A stretch of 64,000 nucleotides of DNA from Fluviicoccus sp. (GTDB lineage Bacteria; Pseudomonadota; Gammaproteobacteria; Pseudomonadales; Moraxellaceae). The stretch covers positions 1-64,000 of the forward strand of contig NZ_JAUSMX010000012.1 in NCBI RefSeq assembly GCF_030646115.1, read 5' to 3'. Positions 15,329 through 23,835 of the stretch are shown in pieces; within the stretch, counting starts at the first letter, position 1; the number at the start of each line of letters is the position of its first letter. The notes below the pieces were generated by a model that had not been told where the DNA came from, searched no databases, and saw only the letters and a program-made list of their open reading frames with translations. The position numbers and the translations under genes were made by a program.

Positions 15329-16225
15329 TTAAGTGGTCAGGGCCTTAAGCCGCACTTCCAGCCAACCCAGGAAGGCTTGGATGGCGGCTTCGTCCAGCCG
15401 TCCGGCGGCAGCCACGGCATAGATGGAGCCGATGGGCCCCAGGGGCGGGTAGGGCGCGGCCAGCTCACCGCTGTCCACCAGTGGCTTTTCCAGCGGATAC
15501 GTGGCCAGCGCCACGCCCAGGTTGCGGGCGGCTTCGATGGCGGCGGGGTAGTCGTCGACATGGAATTCCTGTGCCGGTTGCGCCGGGCCCAGGCCGGTGC
15601 GGGCGAAGAATTCCGGCCAGGCGTGCGGGCGGCCGGTCATGTGGATCAGCGGGGCATGCTTGAGGTTTTCCGGATGGCCGCTAAGCTGGAACTCGCGATC
15701 GATGGCGGGAGGGCATACCGGCTGGATGAACAGCGGCAGCAATGCCCGATGTTCGCAACCCGCCCAGGGCGGCTCACCGAAGCGGATGGCCAGGTCCACC
15801 GGAGAGTGCAGCAGGTCAGCCTGTGCCAGCGCCACATCCAGCCGCAGTTCAATGTCCGGGTATTGGTCCTGGAATTCGCGCAGATGTGGAAACACCACCC
15901 GGGACGCCACCGGCGGCATCAGGCTGACGCGCAGCAGTGTCCGGGAATAGCGCCGCCGCAAGCCTTCGGTGGCGCGGGCAATGCCCGCCAGCAGCGGGGC
16001 AATTTCCTGCCAGTACTGGCGCCCGGCGTCGCTGGGATTGATGCCCTGACCCTGCCGCTCGAACAGCGCCACCCCGAGTTGTTCCTCCAGAAGCCGCACC
16101 TGCTGGCTGACGGCGGAAGGCGTGACATACAGTTCCGCTGCGGCGTCACGGAAGCTGCCCAAACGCACAGCCGCCTCAAAGGCGCGCAACAGGTTCAGTG
16201 ACGACAACTTGCCGGGTTCGCGCAT
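15329..16225 (-). CDS. LysR-family regulator (GcvA-like)
   Basis: A 298-residue regulator with N-terminal winged helix (LNLLRAFEAAVRLGSFRDAAAELYVTPSAVSQQVRLLEEQLG) and a periplasmic-binding-protein-like effector domain. The form of the HTH and LRVSLMPPVASRVVFPHL strand resemble GcvA-type members. It lies 90 bases upstream of the unknown-GMC-AhpD run on the same strand and probably controls it, or is part of the same transcript. Confidence 0.85.
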   Translation of the reverse strand: MREPGKLSSLNLLRAFEAAVRLGSFRDAAAELYVTPSAVSQQVRLLEEQLGVALFERQGQGINPSDAGRQYWQEIAPLLAGIARATEGLRRRYSRTLLRVSLMPPVASRVVFPHLREFQDQYPDIELRLDVALAQADLLHSPVDLAIRFGEPPWAGCEHRALLPLFIQPVCPPAIDREFQLSGHPENLKHAPLIHMTGRPHAWPEFFARTGLGPAQPAQEFHVDDYPAAIEAARNLGVALATYPLEKPLVDSGELAAPYPPLGPIGSIYAVAAAGRLDEAAIQAFLGWLEVRLKALTT

Positions 16226-16287
16226 CAGAAGTCTCGAAGGGGAAGGTTCAACAGGATACTATGGCATTAAGGGTTAATTGCCAAAGT

Positions 16288-16325
16288 CTTGGCGGTACAC
16301 TCAAACCTTGCATTCAACCGCCAAG
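16288..16325. other. 9-bp inverted repeat upstream of the TM2-TPR gene
   Basis: CTTGGCGGT (16288-16296) and ACCGCCAAG (16317-16325) are perfect inverted repeats with a 20-base loop, and a CCAAAGTCTTG/CCAAGTCTTG direct repeat overlaps them. It is 39 bases before the start codon; it could be an operator or a leader hairpin. The LysR gene diverges from here. Confidence 0.4.
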
Positions 16326-16363
16326 TCTTGACGTTTCAAATTCAAAGGGAGTAAGGGTTAGGC

Positions 16364-18373
16364 ATGAAACCTTCAAATGCCGAATCAGAACAACAACGCA
16401 AGATGGCCTACCGGTTGTGGCTGGTGCTGGGCCTGCTTGGAGCGCATCGTTTCTACCTGGAGCGCATCATCAGCGGCGGCCTGCAACTGAGCCTGGCGAT
16501 GGTGACTCTGCTGGTCATGGACCGCACACTGGCGCCCGCCATGGTACTGGGCCTGTGGTGGCTGCTGGATGCCTTCCTGATCCCCGGTTATTGCCGTTCT
16601 CCCGCCGCCCGGCAAGTGGCGTCCATTGAACCGGCGGATGCCCGAAAACTCTCGGATTTGAATCAGCATTACCAGACAGCCATGCAGCACCGTGACTTTG
16701 CCAAGGCCATCGAGTTTTGCGGCCAGGCCATGGATCTGGTCGAAGCCACCGCCGGCAAGGACAATGCTCTGGCAGCCGGCTGGCATGTCCGGCTGGCGGA
16801 TGCGCACCTTAGGCGGGGAGCGCCGGAAGAGGCCATGGTCCTGTTCAATCAGGCGGTCGGTGTGCAGGAGCGGCTGGGTGACCATGCGGGGCTTTGTCAC
16901 TCGCTGTATGGGCTTGCGCAAGCCCGGCTGGACGCAGGGCAGCCGGAAACCGCCGAATCCGCCTTCCGCCGCTTGCTGGAGTTGCAGGCTGACAGCATGC
17001 CGGAGGACAGCGCCCGCCTGCGGACGCTGATTGACCTGTCCCGACTTTATACCACCGGCCACCGGCCACATGAGGCGCTGCCGCTGCTGGACGAGGCCGC
17101 GCGACTGGCCGTGCAGGATCACGGCGCCACAGCGCTGGAATACAAGGTGCGCGTGTGGTGCGGGCAGGCGGCCGCCTTCGCTGAACTGGAGCGCCATGCC
17201 GAAGCGCAGGAGCTTTACGAGCGGGCGGTCAGCCTGCTGCAAGCCAGCCATGAAACGGCGGGATTGCTGATGGCGGATTGCCGTCATGGTTTGGGTAGGC
17301 TTTACCTGAGGCAAGGACGGGTGGCGGAGGCCGACAAGGCGCTCTCCGCCGCACTGGATATCCGGGAGAAACTGGCTCCCACCCGCCAGCAGTCGGCCAA
17401 TATGAAATTCGGCTTCGATGCCTCCGGGGGTTCCGGCCATCAACAGGCTGCCGCCGATCCGGCCGCCGTGGCCGCCATTCTCTTTGAGCTGGTCACGGTG
17501 GCGGTCAAGAGCAACGACCCGGCCCGGGCCATGATGCTGGCCGGACACTGGCGACACCTTCAGGAGCGTATTTACGGGGTTGACCACCCCAAGGCGGTCA
17601 GAGCCCGGGCCCGCATTGAATCGTTGCGGAATTTCCTGGGTATCCCTTCCGACGACCATCCGGATAACGCCCCGTATTGCCTGTTGGGGGATGCCGTATC
17701 GGCGGATGGCCTGGGAGAAGGAGCGGCCTCCAAGCAGGGCTTGTCCGTTCATCCCGAAGGGGCGGTAGCCCACGGTCATGACCATGCCATTGCCTCCGTG
17801 CATACCCTGGACGGCGCCCTGCACATTGCCTCGCGGGTCACCGGGCAACCCAAGCGCGCCTTTGCCTCGCGCAACGGCGGGTTGGAAAAAACGGATGCCG
17901 CCCGTTCGGTGCTGGTGCCGGAAGCGCAGGCCATGGATTTGCTGGACAAGGTCCGCGACCTGCTGCCGTGGGACTTCCAGGTCTTTATCGGCACGACCCG
18001 CTGGCAGGTGGGGGAAGTCCATCCGGGCAAGGTGGAGCTGGTCGTCATCCAGTCCGGCTCGGCTCTGGATGTCGTGCGCACGGCGGGAACGGCGGCTCCG
18101 GGCCTGACAACGGCGCAACTGTTGAGCCGCCTTCAGGCCTGGGACCAGCGTTACGGGCTGGATATTGTCACCGCCGAGCGCGACGAAGTCGGTTTCTGCC
18201 TGCTGACGAAACCGGAAGATATGGACATGTTCTACCGTGAACTGCTGGAGTTCTGTCCGTCGATGCGGGCATCCCTGCCCGGGCCGGAGGCGTTGACCGC
18301 CCGGCTGGCCGACCTGCGGACGGTACTCCGCCTGCGCTGGTATCAAGCGACGTCCAGCCTCAGCCTCGCATGA
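16364..18373 (+). CDS. TM2-TPR protein with DUF4253-like C-terminus
   Basis: A 669-residue fusion. Residues about 10-80 form a TM2 domain: GAHRFYLERIISGG between two membrane segments, then WWLLDAFLIPGY. Residues about 95-430 hold tetratricopeptide repeats of the GQAMDLVEATAGKDNALAAG and YERAVSLLQASHETAG type. The C-terminal 120 residues (LLSRLQAWDQRYGLDIVTAERDEVGFCLLTKPEDMDMFYRELLEFCPSM) resemble DUF4253. The topology suggests a membrane-anchored cytoplasmic scaffold. Function unknown. Its end overlaps the convergent dehalogenase stop by 14 bases. Confidence 0.7.
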   Translation: MKPSNAESEQQRKMAYRLWLVLGLLGAHRFYLERIISGGLQLSLAMVTLLVMDRTLAPAMVLGLWWLLDAFLIPGYCRSPAARQVASIEPADARKLSDLNQHYQTAMQHRDFAKAIEFCGQAMDLVEATAGKDNALAAGWHVRLADAHLRRGAPEEAMVLFNQAVGVQERLGDHAGLCHSLYGLAQARLDAGQPETAESAFRRLLELQADSMPEDSARLRTLIDLSRLYTTGHRPHEALPLLDEAARLAVQDHGATALEYKVRVWCGQAAAFAELERHAEAQELYERAVSLLQASHETAGLLMADCRHGLGRLYLRQGRVAEADKALSAALDIREKLAPTRQQSANMKFGFDASGGSGHQQAAADPAAVAAILFELVTVAVKSNDPARAMMLAGHWRHLQERIYGVDHPKAVRARARIESLRNFLGIPSDDHPDNAPYCLLGDAVSADGLGEGAASKQGLSVHPEGAVAHGHDHAIASVHTLDGALHIASRVTGQPKRAFASRNGGLEKTDAARSVLVPEAQAMDLLDKVRDLLPWDFQVFIGTTRWQVGEVHPGKVELVVIQSGSALDVVRTAGTAAPGLTTAQLLSRLQAWDQRYGLDIVTAERDEVGFCLLTKPEDMDMFYRELLEFCPSMRASLPGPEALTARLADLRTVLRLRWYQATSSLSLA

Positions 18374-19262
18374 AATTCACCACCACTTCCGCCAGTTTTT
18401 CTCCCTGATCCTCCTGCAGGAAGTGGCCGCCATTGACGATGGTGGTATGCGGCTGTCCGACTGCGCCCGGAATCAGCTTCTGCAGCACCGGCGCGGCCTT
18501 GGCGGTAATGGCATCCTTGTCGCTGAAGGCGCAGAGGAAGGGCTTGTGGAACTGCATCAGCGTTTCCCAGGCCTTGCGGTTGGCGGGCGCGGCGGGGTCG
18601 TCCGGGCTCACCGGCACCAGCAGCGGGAACTGGCGTGCGCCTTCCTTGTAGCTTTCATCAGGGAAGGGCGCGTCATAGGCGGCGATCACTTCCGGGGCCA
18701 TCGGCGTGGCGCAGCCGCCCATGACGATGAAGCCGACCCCGAACACCGGCGTCTTCTGTGAGAAGGCCTGCCACTTCAGGAAAGCCTCGCCGGGATGATG
18801 GTCGCCGGTAGGCAGCATGGTGTTGGCCGCCACCACCCGCGCAAACCATTCCGGATGTTCCCCCACCAAGCGCAGCCCGATCAGCCCGCCCCAGTCCTGG
18901 CACACCAGCGTCATGTCCTTCAGCCCCAGTTGCTGCAACAGCGAACGCACCCAGTCGACATGGCGCTGGTAGGTGTAGTCGGTGCGCACGGTCGGCTTGT
19001 CGGATTTGCCGAAGCCGATCAGGTCGGGTGTGATCACGCGGTAGCCGGCGGCGGTGACGATCGGGATCATCTTGCGGTACAGGTAGCTCCAGCTCGGCTC
19101 ACCGTGCAGCATCAGCACCACCGGCGCGTCGGCGGGGCCTTCGTCCAGATAGTGCATGCGCAGGCTGCCGCCTTCGGTGTCATCCACCTGCACATAATGC
19201 GGGGCGAAGGAGTAGTCGGGCAGGTTGGCGAAGCGTTCATCGGGGGTGCGCAGGAATTCCAT
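18360..19262 (-). CDS. haloalkane dehalogenase, HLD-I type (tandem copy 2)
   Basis: A 300-residue alpha/beta hydrolase that would split carbon-halogen bonds hydrolytically in the cytoplasm. The nucleophile is D123 (CQDWGG) with halide-binding W124, the oxyanion region is HGEPSW (53-58), a second likely halide Trp is W164 (KWQAFSQ), an acid lies in SDKD (247-250), and the base is H280 (NGGHFLQED). The match is to the DhlA/DhmA-like HLD-I group. It begins 24 bases after copy 1 and shares near-identical N-terminal and cap-flanking sequence, so the pair is a tandem duplication. A much longer frame running upstream is only read-through of copy 1. Confidence 0.85.
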   Translation of the reverse strand: MEFLRTPDERFANLPDYSFAPHYVQVDDTEGGSLRMHYLDEGPADAPVVLMLHGEPSWSYLYRKMIPIVTAAGYRVITPDLIGFGKSDKPTVRTDYTYQRHVDWVRSLLQQLGLKDMTLVCQDWGGLIGLRLVGEHPEWFARVVAANTMLPTGDHHPGEAFLKWQAFSQKTPVFGVGFIVMGGCATPMAPEVIAAYDAPFPDESYKEGARQFPLLVPVSPDDPAAPANRKAWETLMQFHKPFLCAFSDKDAITAKAAPVLQKLIPGAVGQPHTTIVNGGHFLQEDQGEKLAEVVVNFMRG

Positions 19263-19285
19263 GGGAATGACCTCGGGTTGGGGTG

Positions 19286-20224
19286 TCAGGGATTGCGGCG
19301 GATGAAATCGACCACCACCCGCGCCAGGTCTTCGCCCTGGTCTTCCTGCAGGAAGTGGCCGCCGTTGCGGATGGTGGTGTGGGGCTGACCGGCGCAGCCG
19401 GGCACGATCGCAGGCAGTATACCGGCCATGGCCGACATCACCGGGTCCTTGTCGCTGAAGGCGCACAGGAACGGTTTCCGCCATTGCATCAGTTGCCGCC
19501 AGGCGGCCTTGTTGTTGGCCATGTCGCTGGGCACCAGCCGGGGAAAGACCCGCGCGCCCGCCATGAAGTGGTGATCGGGGTAAGGGGCGTCGTAGGCGCT
19601 GCGCACCTCGCGCGGCATGCGCCGGGCGGTGCCCATAGCAATGACCAGACCCGCCGTCCAGCGCGGCACCACCTGTGAAAATGTGAACCAGCTGCCGAAG
19701 CCGAGCGTGGTGCGCAGTTTCGCCACCGGCCCGAAGACCGCCTTCACCCGTGCATCCTGCATCGGAAAGCCCGGCAGGATGGTATTGGCCGCCACGATGC
19801 GCGCAAACAGCGCCGGCTCTTCCGCCGCCAGCCGCAGTCCGATCAGCCCGCCCCAGTCCTGGCACACCAGCGTCATGTCCTTCAGCCCCAGTTGTTGCAG
19901 CAGGTCGCGCACCCACTGCACATGGCGCACGTGGGTGTAGTCCGATTCGCGCACCGGCTTGTCCGACTTGCCGAAGCCGATCAGGTCGGGCGCGATCACG
20001 CGGTAGCCGGCGGCGGTGACAATCGGGATCATCTTGCGGTACAGGTAGCTCCAGCTGGGCTCACCGTGCAGCATCAACACCACCGGCGCGTCGGCGGGAC
20101 CTTCGTCCAGGTAGTGCAGGCGCAGGCTACCGCCTTCGGTGTCGTCCACCTGCACGTAATGCGGCGCGAAGGCGTAGCCGGGCAGCTGGCTGAAACGTTC
20201 ATCAGGGGTGCGCAGGAATTCCAT
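19286..20224 (-). CDS. haloalkane dehalogenase, HLD-I type (tandem copy 1)
   Basis: A 312-residue paralog of the downstream gene. The catalytic set is conserved: D123-W124, HGEPSW, SDKD, and H in NGGHFLQED; W179 (GSWFTFSQ) takes the place of W164. The cap region (residues about 150-200) is longer and very different from copy 2, as expected if the two have diverged in substrate range. ATG 20224 is chosen; a start 7 codons upstream overlaps the TetR stop. It follows the TetR gene by 4 bases, forming a TetR-dehalogenase-dehalogenase operon. Confidence 0.85.
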   Translation of the reverse strand: MEFLRTPDERFSQLPGYAFAPHYVQVDDTEGGSLRLHYLDEGPADAPVVLMLHGEPSWSYLYRKMIPIVTAAGYRVIAPDLIGFGKSDKPVRESDYTHVRHVQWVRDLLQQLGLKDMTLVCQDWGGLIGLRLAAEEPALFARIVAANTILPGFPMQDARVKAVFGPVAKLRTTLGFGSWFTFSQVVPRWTAGLVIAMGTARRMPREVRSAYDAPYPDHHFMAGARVFPRLVPSDMANNKAAWRQLMQWRKPFLCAFSDKDPVMSAMAGILPAIVPGCAGQPHTTIRNGGHFLQEDQGEDLARVVVDFIRRNP

Positions 20225-20228
20225 GGGT

Positions 20229-20831
20229 TTACTCCGGGGTGGCATGAGCCAGGGGTATCAGGGCCAGGATCAGGTTTACCTGACGGTCCAGCCGGGCCTT
20301 GTCGGGGTCGGCCTTGCTGCCCACCAGCAGCCCTTGCAGGCAGAGGTAGAGAGTGTCGGCAAGGTCGTCCAGGTTTGTGGTTTGGCGCAGGCGGCCACTA
20401 TCACGAAGGCGTGTCAGGTTGGCGATGAAGCCGCTTCGCAGGCGGTCGTGGCTGAGCTGCACGATGGCCTGCACGGCCGGGTCGCGAGCGCCGAATTCGG
20501 TGGCAGTGTTGACCATCAGGCAAGCCAGCGGCGGGTGGTCGGCGTCGATGTAGTCGTAGGTGGTCTCGAAGAAGCGGCGCAGGCCGTGCAGCGGGTCGGG
20601 GTCTTCCAGATACCGCGTGATGCGGCGGCCGACGATGCGTTCCAGGTAGTGTTCCAGCGCGGCGCGGAACAGGCCGTCCTTGTTGCCGAAGCGGTGGTAG
20701 AGCGCTGGGGCTTTCAGGCCCAGGCCGGTTTCCAGGTCACGCAGGCCCGTGTTGGCGTAGCCTTTCCGCCAGAACAGTTGCATGGCGGGGGTGAGCAGGT
20801 CGCTGTCGGGCTGAAGGCGGGGACGGGGCAT
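20229..20831 (-). CDS. TetR-family regulator of the dehalogenase operon
   Basis: A 200-residue repressor with HTH MQLFWRKGYANTGLRDLETGLGLKAPALYHRFGNKDGLF and a C-terminal domain like AcuR/AefR relatives (LACLMVNTATEFGARDPAV). It is first in an operon with the two dehalogenases, and a 26-bp palindrome lies 14-39 bases upstream of its start. It probably represses itself and the dehalogenases until an inducing compound is present. Confidence 0.85.
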   Translation of the reverse strand: MPRPRLQPDSDLLTPAMQLFWRKGYANTGLRDLETGLGLKAPALYHRFGNKDGLFRAALEHYLERIVGRRITRYLEDPDPLHGLRRFFETTYDYIDADHPPLACLMVNTATEFGARDPAVQAIVQLSHDRLRSGFIANLTRLRDSGRLRQTTNLDDLADTLYLCLQGLLVGSKADPDKARLDRQVNLILALIPLAHATPE

Positions 20832-20844
20832 GGGGTCGGCCGGG

Positions 20845-20870
20845 TATTTTGTAGTGATTGATACAAAATA
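20845..20870. promoter_or_regulatory. 26-bp palindromic operator of the TetR-dehalogenase operon
   Basis: TATTTTGTA (20845-20853) and TACAAAATA (20862-20870) are perfect 9-bp inverted repeats with an 8-base centre. The AT-rich site is just upstream of the TetR start codon and stands out in GC-rich DNA. The gap from 20832 to 21081 otherwise shows only the small fragment and palindrome described below. Confidence 0.75.
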
Positions 20871-20958
20871 GGCCGTGATGAAAGTTTCGTCAAGTGCGGT
20901 TTAAGGGATAGCTTGTCGGTGCCTCGGCCTGATTCGTGTGGGAAAGGGTTCTAGCCTC

Positions 20959-21045
20959 TCACTCCAACTCCACCGGCGCCACCGGTTTAGGCGCTTCCTT
21001 CGGCACAAAGATTTCCGTCTGATCCACGCAGGAAGTAGGGCGCAT
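20959..21045 (-). pseudogene. possible C-terminal gene remnant
   Basis: A minus-strand frame of 28 codons reads ...CVDQTEIFVPKEAPKPVAPVELE then stop, the proline-rich acidic style of a protein C-terminus, with GC use like local genes. It is cut at its upstream side by the palindromic repeat at 21039-21057. It could be the tail of a displaced gene or a chance short ORF; no ribosome site is seen. Confidence 0.3.
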
Positions 21046-21057
21046 TTAAAATGCGCC
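21039..21057. repeat. GGCGCATTT palindrome
   Basis: GGCGCATTT (21039-21047), one A, AAATGCGCC (21049-21057): a perfect 19-base palindrome preceded by TAGG. The TAGGGGCGCA-type end recalls the element at 3547-3645, so it may be a minimal relative or a footprint of the same repeat family. No T-run, so unlikely to be a terminator. Confidence 0.5.
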
Positions 21058-21081
21058 GGATTCAGCCTTCAGTTTGGCTCC

Positions 21082-21345
21082 TCAAGGGAGAAAAATAGCA
21101 GTCAAAACAGCCCCTAAGATGGTGATGGCGGTGCCCTTCATGCACAGACCAAATTGCCATTCAGCCGTTTTACGGTGGATGGTAGAGTAAACAGCTCCCA
21201 GAGGAAGGATCAGAAATATACTGACGGCCCACCCCGATTGCTTGTTACCAATCGCAACCAATAAGGACGTTATGCAGGCGACGAACAGCAAGGTTATTCC
21301 GGTAGCCACTACTCCAATGCAAGAGGCTTGTATCAGATAATCCAT
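21082..21345 (-). CDS. small hypothetical membrane protein
   Basis: An 87-residue protein with three hydrophobic segments (about residues 9-33, 38-54 and 70-86) separated by short charged loops (GNKQSG; HRKTAEWQ). Composition is clearly lower in GC than its neighbours, suggesting recent arrival. No family recognised. It may be part of the inserted segment with the adjacent palindrome. Confidence 0.5.
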   Translation of the reverse strand: MDYLIQASCIGVVATGITLLFVACITSLLVAIGNKQSGWAVSIFLILPLGAVYSTIHRKTAEWQFGLCMKGTAITILGAVLTAIFLP

Positions 21346-21439
21346 TGTCTAACTCTTGGACAGGAAAGCCGCGATTATAAGTAAGTTTCCGCCGCCGGTT
21401 CCATTGCATCCCACAAGTCCTCCCGGGTTCGGGCAACTC

Positions 21440-21643
21440 TCACTTCCCTCTGAAAACCACCACCCCGCTGTCCTCATCCTTGTGCTCCTCCACCGGCGTC
21501 ACCTCCGTCGGCCGTTCCTCCTCATAGCCGCAACTCACACACTCCATCCATTCCCGCTCCTCCGACGCACAGGAACGGACGGTATCGGTGTTCCCGCAAC
21601 GGGGGCACTTGGCCCCCGCAATGAACCGCCGCTTCACGCTCAT
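21440..21643 (-). CDS. yheV: YheV-family putative zinc-ribbon protein
   Basis: A 67-residue protein with two CxxC knuckles (CPRC and CVSCGY) that would bind zinc, followed by an acidic tail ending in VVVFRGK. This matches the YheV family. Its ATG overlaps the prlC stop by 4 bases (ATGA), so it is translationally coupled to the oligopeptidase, the usual neighbour in Pseudomonas-type genomes. Precise role unknown. Confidence 0.85.
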   Translation of the reverse strand: MSVKRRFIAGAKCPRCGNTDTVRSCASEEREWMECVSCGYEEERPTEVTPVEEHKDEDSGVVVFRGK

Positions 21644-23664
21644 ACCGTCAGCCCCGTATGACGCAACAGCGCATCAATTCTCGGCTCGCGCCCGCGGAAG
21701 GCCGTGAACAATTCCAGCGCGGGTTTGCTGCCACCCTTGGCCAGGATCTCGCGGCGGAAGCTGCGCCCGGTTTCCGGGTTGAAAATCCCTTCTTCCTCAA
21801 AGCGCGAGAAGGCATCGGTGGACAGCACTTCCGCCCACTTGTAGCTGTAATAACCCGCCGCATAACCGCCGGAGAAAATATGGCTGAAGCTGTGCTGGAA
21901 ACGGTTCCACGAAGGCGGCGGCAACAGGTTCACTTCCCGGCGCACTGCATCCAGCTCGGTCTGGATGCCGGTGGCGCTCAGTGGTGACTGGCTGTGGATG
22001 CGCATGTCGAACAGCGAGAACTCCAGCTGGCGCAAGGTCATCAGCCCGGACTGGAAATTCTTCGCCGCCAGCAGGCTGTTCAGCAGGTCGTCCGGCAGCG
22101 GCTCGCCGGTTTCGATGTGTTTGGTCATCCACGCCAGCCCCTCGCTTTCCTGGCACCAGTGCTCCATGAACTGGCTGGGCAGTTCCACCGCATCCCACGA
22201 CACACCGTGAATGCCGCCCACGGCGCTGATCTCCACCTCGGTGAGCATGTGGTGCAGGCCGTGGCCGAATTCATGGAACAAGGTGGTTACCTCATCATGG
22301 GTCAGCAATGCCGGCTGGCCGTCCACCGGCGGGTTGAAGTTGCAGGTGAGGAAAGCAATCGGCAATTGCAGGGTGCCGTCCGCCAGGCGGCGGCGCGAGC
22401 GGGCGTTGGCCATCCACGCGCCGCCGCGCTTGTTGGCGCGGGCATAGGGGTCCAGGTAGAAACTGGCGATCTGCTGCCCGTTTTCGCGGATTTCGTAATA
22501 GGTGACGCCATCGGCCCAGACTTCAGCATCAGCCTGGGTAATGTTTACCCCGAACAGGGTTTCGGCAATGCGGAACAGCCCGGCAATCACCGTTGGCGCC
22601 GGGAAATAGGCGCGCAGTTTCTCCTGGGAAAGGTTAAGCTGTTGTTGCTTCAGCTTTTCCGCCACGTAAGTGGTGTCCCAGGGTTGCAGGTCAGCCAGGC
22701 CCAGCTGTTCGGCGGCAAAGGACTTCAGTTGCTCCAGGTCGCGACGCCCGGCCGGTTTGGCGCGTTCCGCCAGTTCCTGCAGGAACTCCATCACTTTTTC
22801 CACCGACGGCGCCATCTTCGGCACCAGCGACAGTTCCGCATAACTGCCATAGCCCAGCAGTTGCGCCTGCTCATGGCGCAGTTCCAGGATTTCCGCCATC
22901 AGCGCCGAGTTGTCGAATTCGGGTTTTTCACCCTGGTCCGAGGCGCGGGTGACGTAGGCGCGGTACACCGCCTGCCGCAGGTTGCGGGTGTCGGCGTGCA
23001 TCATCACCGCCAGGTAGGCGGGGAAGTCCAGCGTCGCCATCCAGCCTTCATGACCGCGCTGCTGCGCCAGTTGCGTCAGCAGGGCGCGGTGGCTGTCGGG
23101 GATGCCGGCCAGTTCGTCTTCGGTCAACGGCCGTTGCCATGACTGGGTGGCGTCCAGCAGGTTGTCGGCGAATTTCGAACCCAGGGAAGACAGGCGTTCT
23201 TCAATGGCGGCAAACCGCTGCTTCTGTGCTTCGGGCAGGGCGACGCCGCTGAGCCGGAAGTCACGCAGGGCGTTTTGCACCGTTTGCCGTTGTGCGTCGC
23301 TAAAACTGGCGAAAGCCGGACTTTGTGCCAGTCTTTCATAGCTGTTGTACAACTCGGCGTTCTGGCCCAGTTCGGTGTAGTAGGCGGAAATCTTCGGCAG
23401 GTTGTTGTTGTAGGCCTCGCGCCAGGCCGGGCTGTTGGTGACGGCGTTGAGATGGCTGACCAGCGACCATGCCTTGCTCAACCGGTCGTCCAGCGCTTCC
23501 AGCTGCCCGGGCAGGCTGCTCCAGTCTGGTGCATTCTGGGCGCACAACGCCGCAATCGCGGTGCGGTTCTCCGCCAGCAGGGCGTCCATGGCCGGGGTCA
23601 CCAGCTCGGGAGTGATGGCGCGGAAGGCAGGGAGTTCAAGGGTGTCGGACAGCAGCATATTCAT
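21640..23664 (-). CDS. prlC: oligopeptidase A (M3 family)
   Basis: A 674-residue cytoplasmic zinc metallopeptidase that degrades short peptides, including cleaved signal peptides. The zinc motif is FHEFGHGLHHML, with the third ligand Glu in the following helix. Length and full sequence match PrlC. Start ATG 23664; a second ATG two codons later is possible. It overlaps yheV by 4 bases. The upstream region to 23835 separates it from the divergent ATP-grasp gene. Confidence 0.95.
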   Translation of the reverse strand: MNMLLSDTLELPAFRAITPELVTPAMDALLAENRTAIAALCAQNAPDWSSLPGQLEALDDRLSKAWSLVSHLNAVTNSPAWREAYNNNLPKISAYYTELGQNAELYNSYERLAQSPAFASFSDAQRQTVQNALRDFRLSGVALPEAQKQRFAAIEERLSSLGSKFADNLLDATQSWQRPLTEDELAGIPDSHRALLTQLAQQRGHEGWMATLDFPAYLAVMMHADTRNLRQAVYRAYVTRASDQGEKPEFDNSALMAEILELRHEQAQLLGYGSYAELSLVPKMAPSVEKVMEFLQELAERAKPAGRRDLEQLKSFAAEQLGLADLQPWDTTYVAEKLKQQQLNLSQEKLRAYFPAPTVIAGLFRIAETLFGVNITQADAEVWADGVTYYEIRENGQQIASFYLDPYARANKRGGAWMANARSRRRLADGTLQLPIAFLTCNFNPPVDGQPALLTHDEVTTLFHEFGHGLHHMLTEVEISAVGGIHGVSWDAVELPSQFMEHWCQESEGLAWMTKHIETGEPLPDDLLNSLLAAKNFQSGLMTLRQLEFSLFDMRIHSQSPLSATGIQTELDAVRREVNLLPPPSWNRFQHSFSHIFSGGYAAGYYSYKWAEVLSTDAFSRFEEEGIFNPETGRSFRREILAKGGSKPALELFTAFRGREPRIDALLRHTGLTV

Positions 23665-23835
23665 GTCAGGGGTCCTGCGTGGTCAATATCAATACTTTCC
23701 GTGGGGAATTCCCGGAGAGTACCTGCCGGGACGCACCGAATCAGGGCGTCAACCGGCGTTCAAGGGGCGGAATTCTTGGCAAAGCTTTTGCAACACAGAC
23801 AGTCTATAACAAAGTATCTGTCCGGAGATGTCATC

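Noticed and set aside
16385-18346. 653-codon open frame antisense to the TM2-TPR gene
   Set aside because: High-GC third-position shadow; its translation is Gln/Arg/His-rich with no domain, while the plus strand has clear TM2 and TPR motifs.
19263-19916. N-terminal extension fusing dehalogenase copy 2 to upstream sequence (518-residue frame)
   Set aside because: The extension is out-of-frame translation of dehalogenase copy 1; the real start is ATG 19262 with a matching N-terminus.
23275-23835. Long N-terminal extension of the ATP-grasp gene
   Set aside because: It runs antisense to prlC and lacks family similarity; ATG 23836 begins the conserved sequence.
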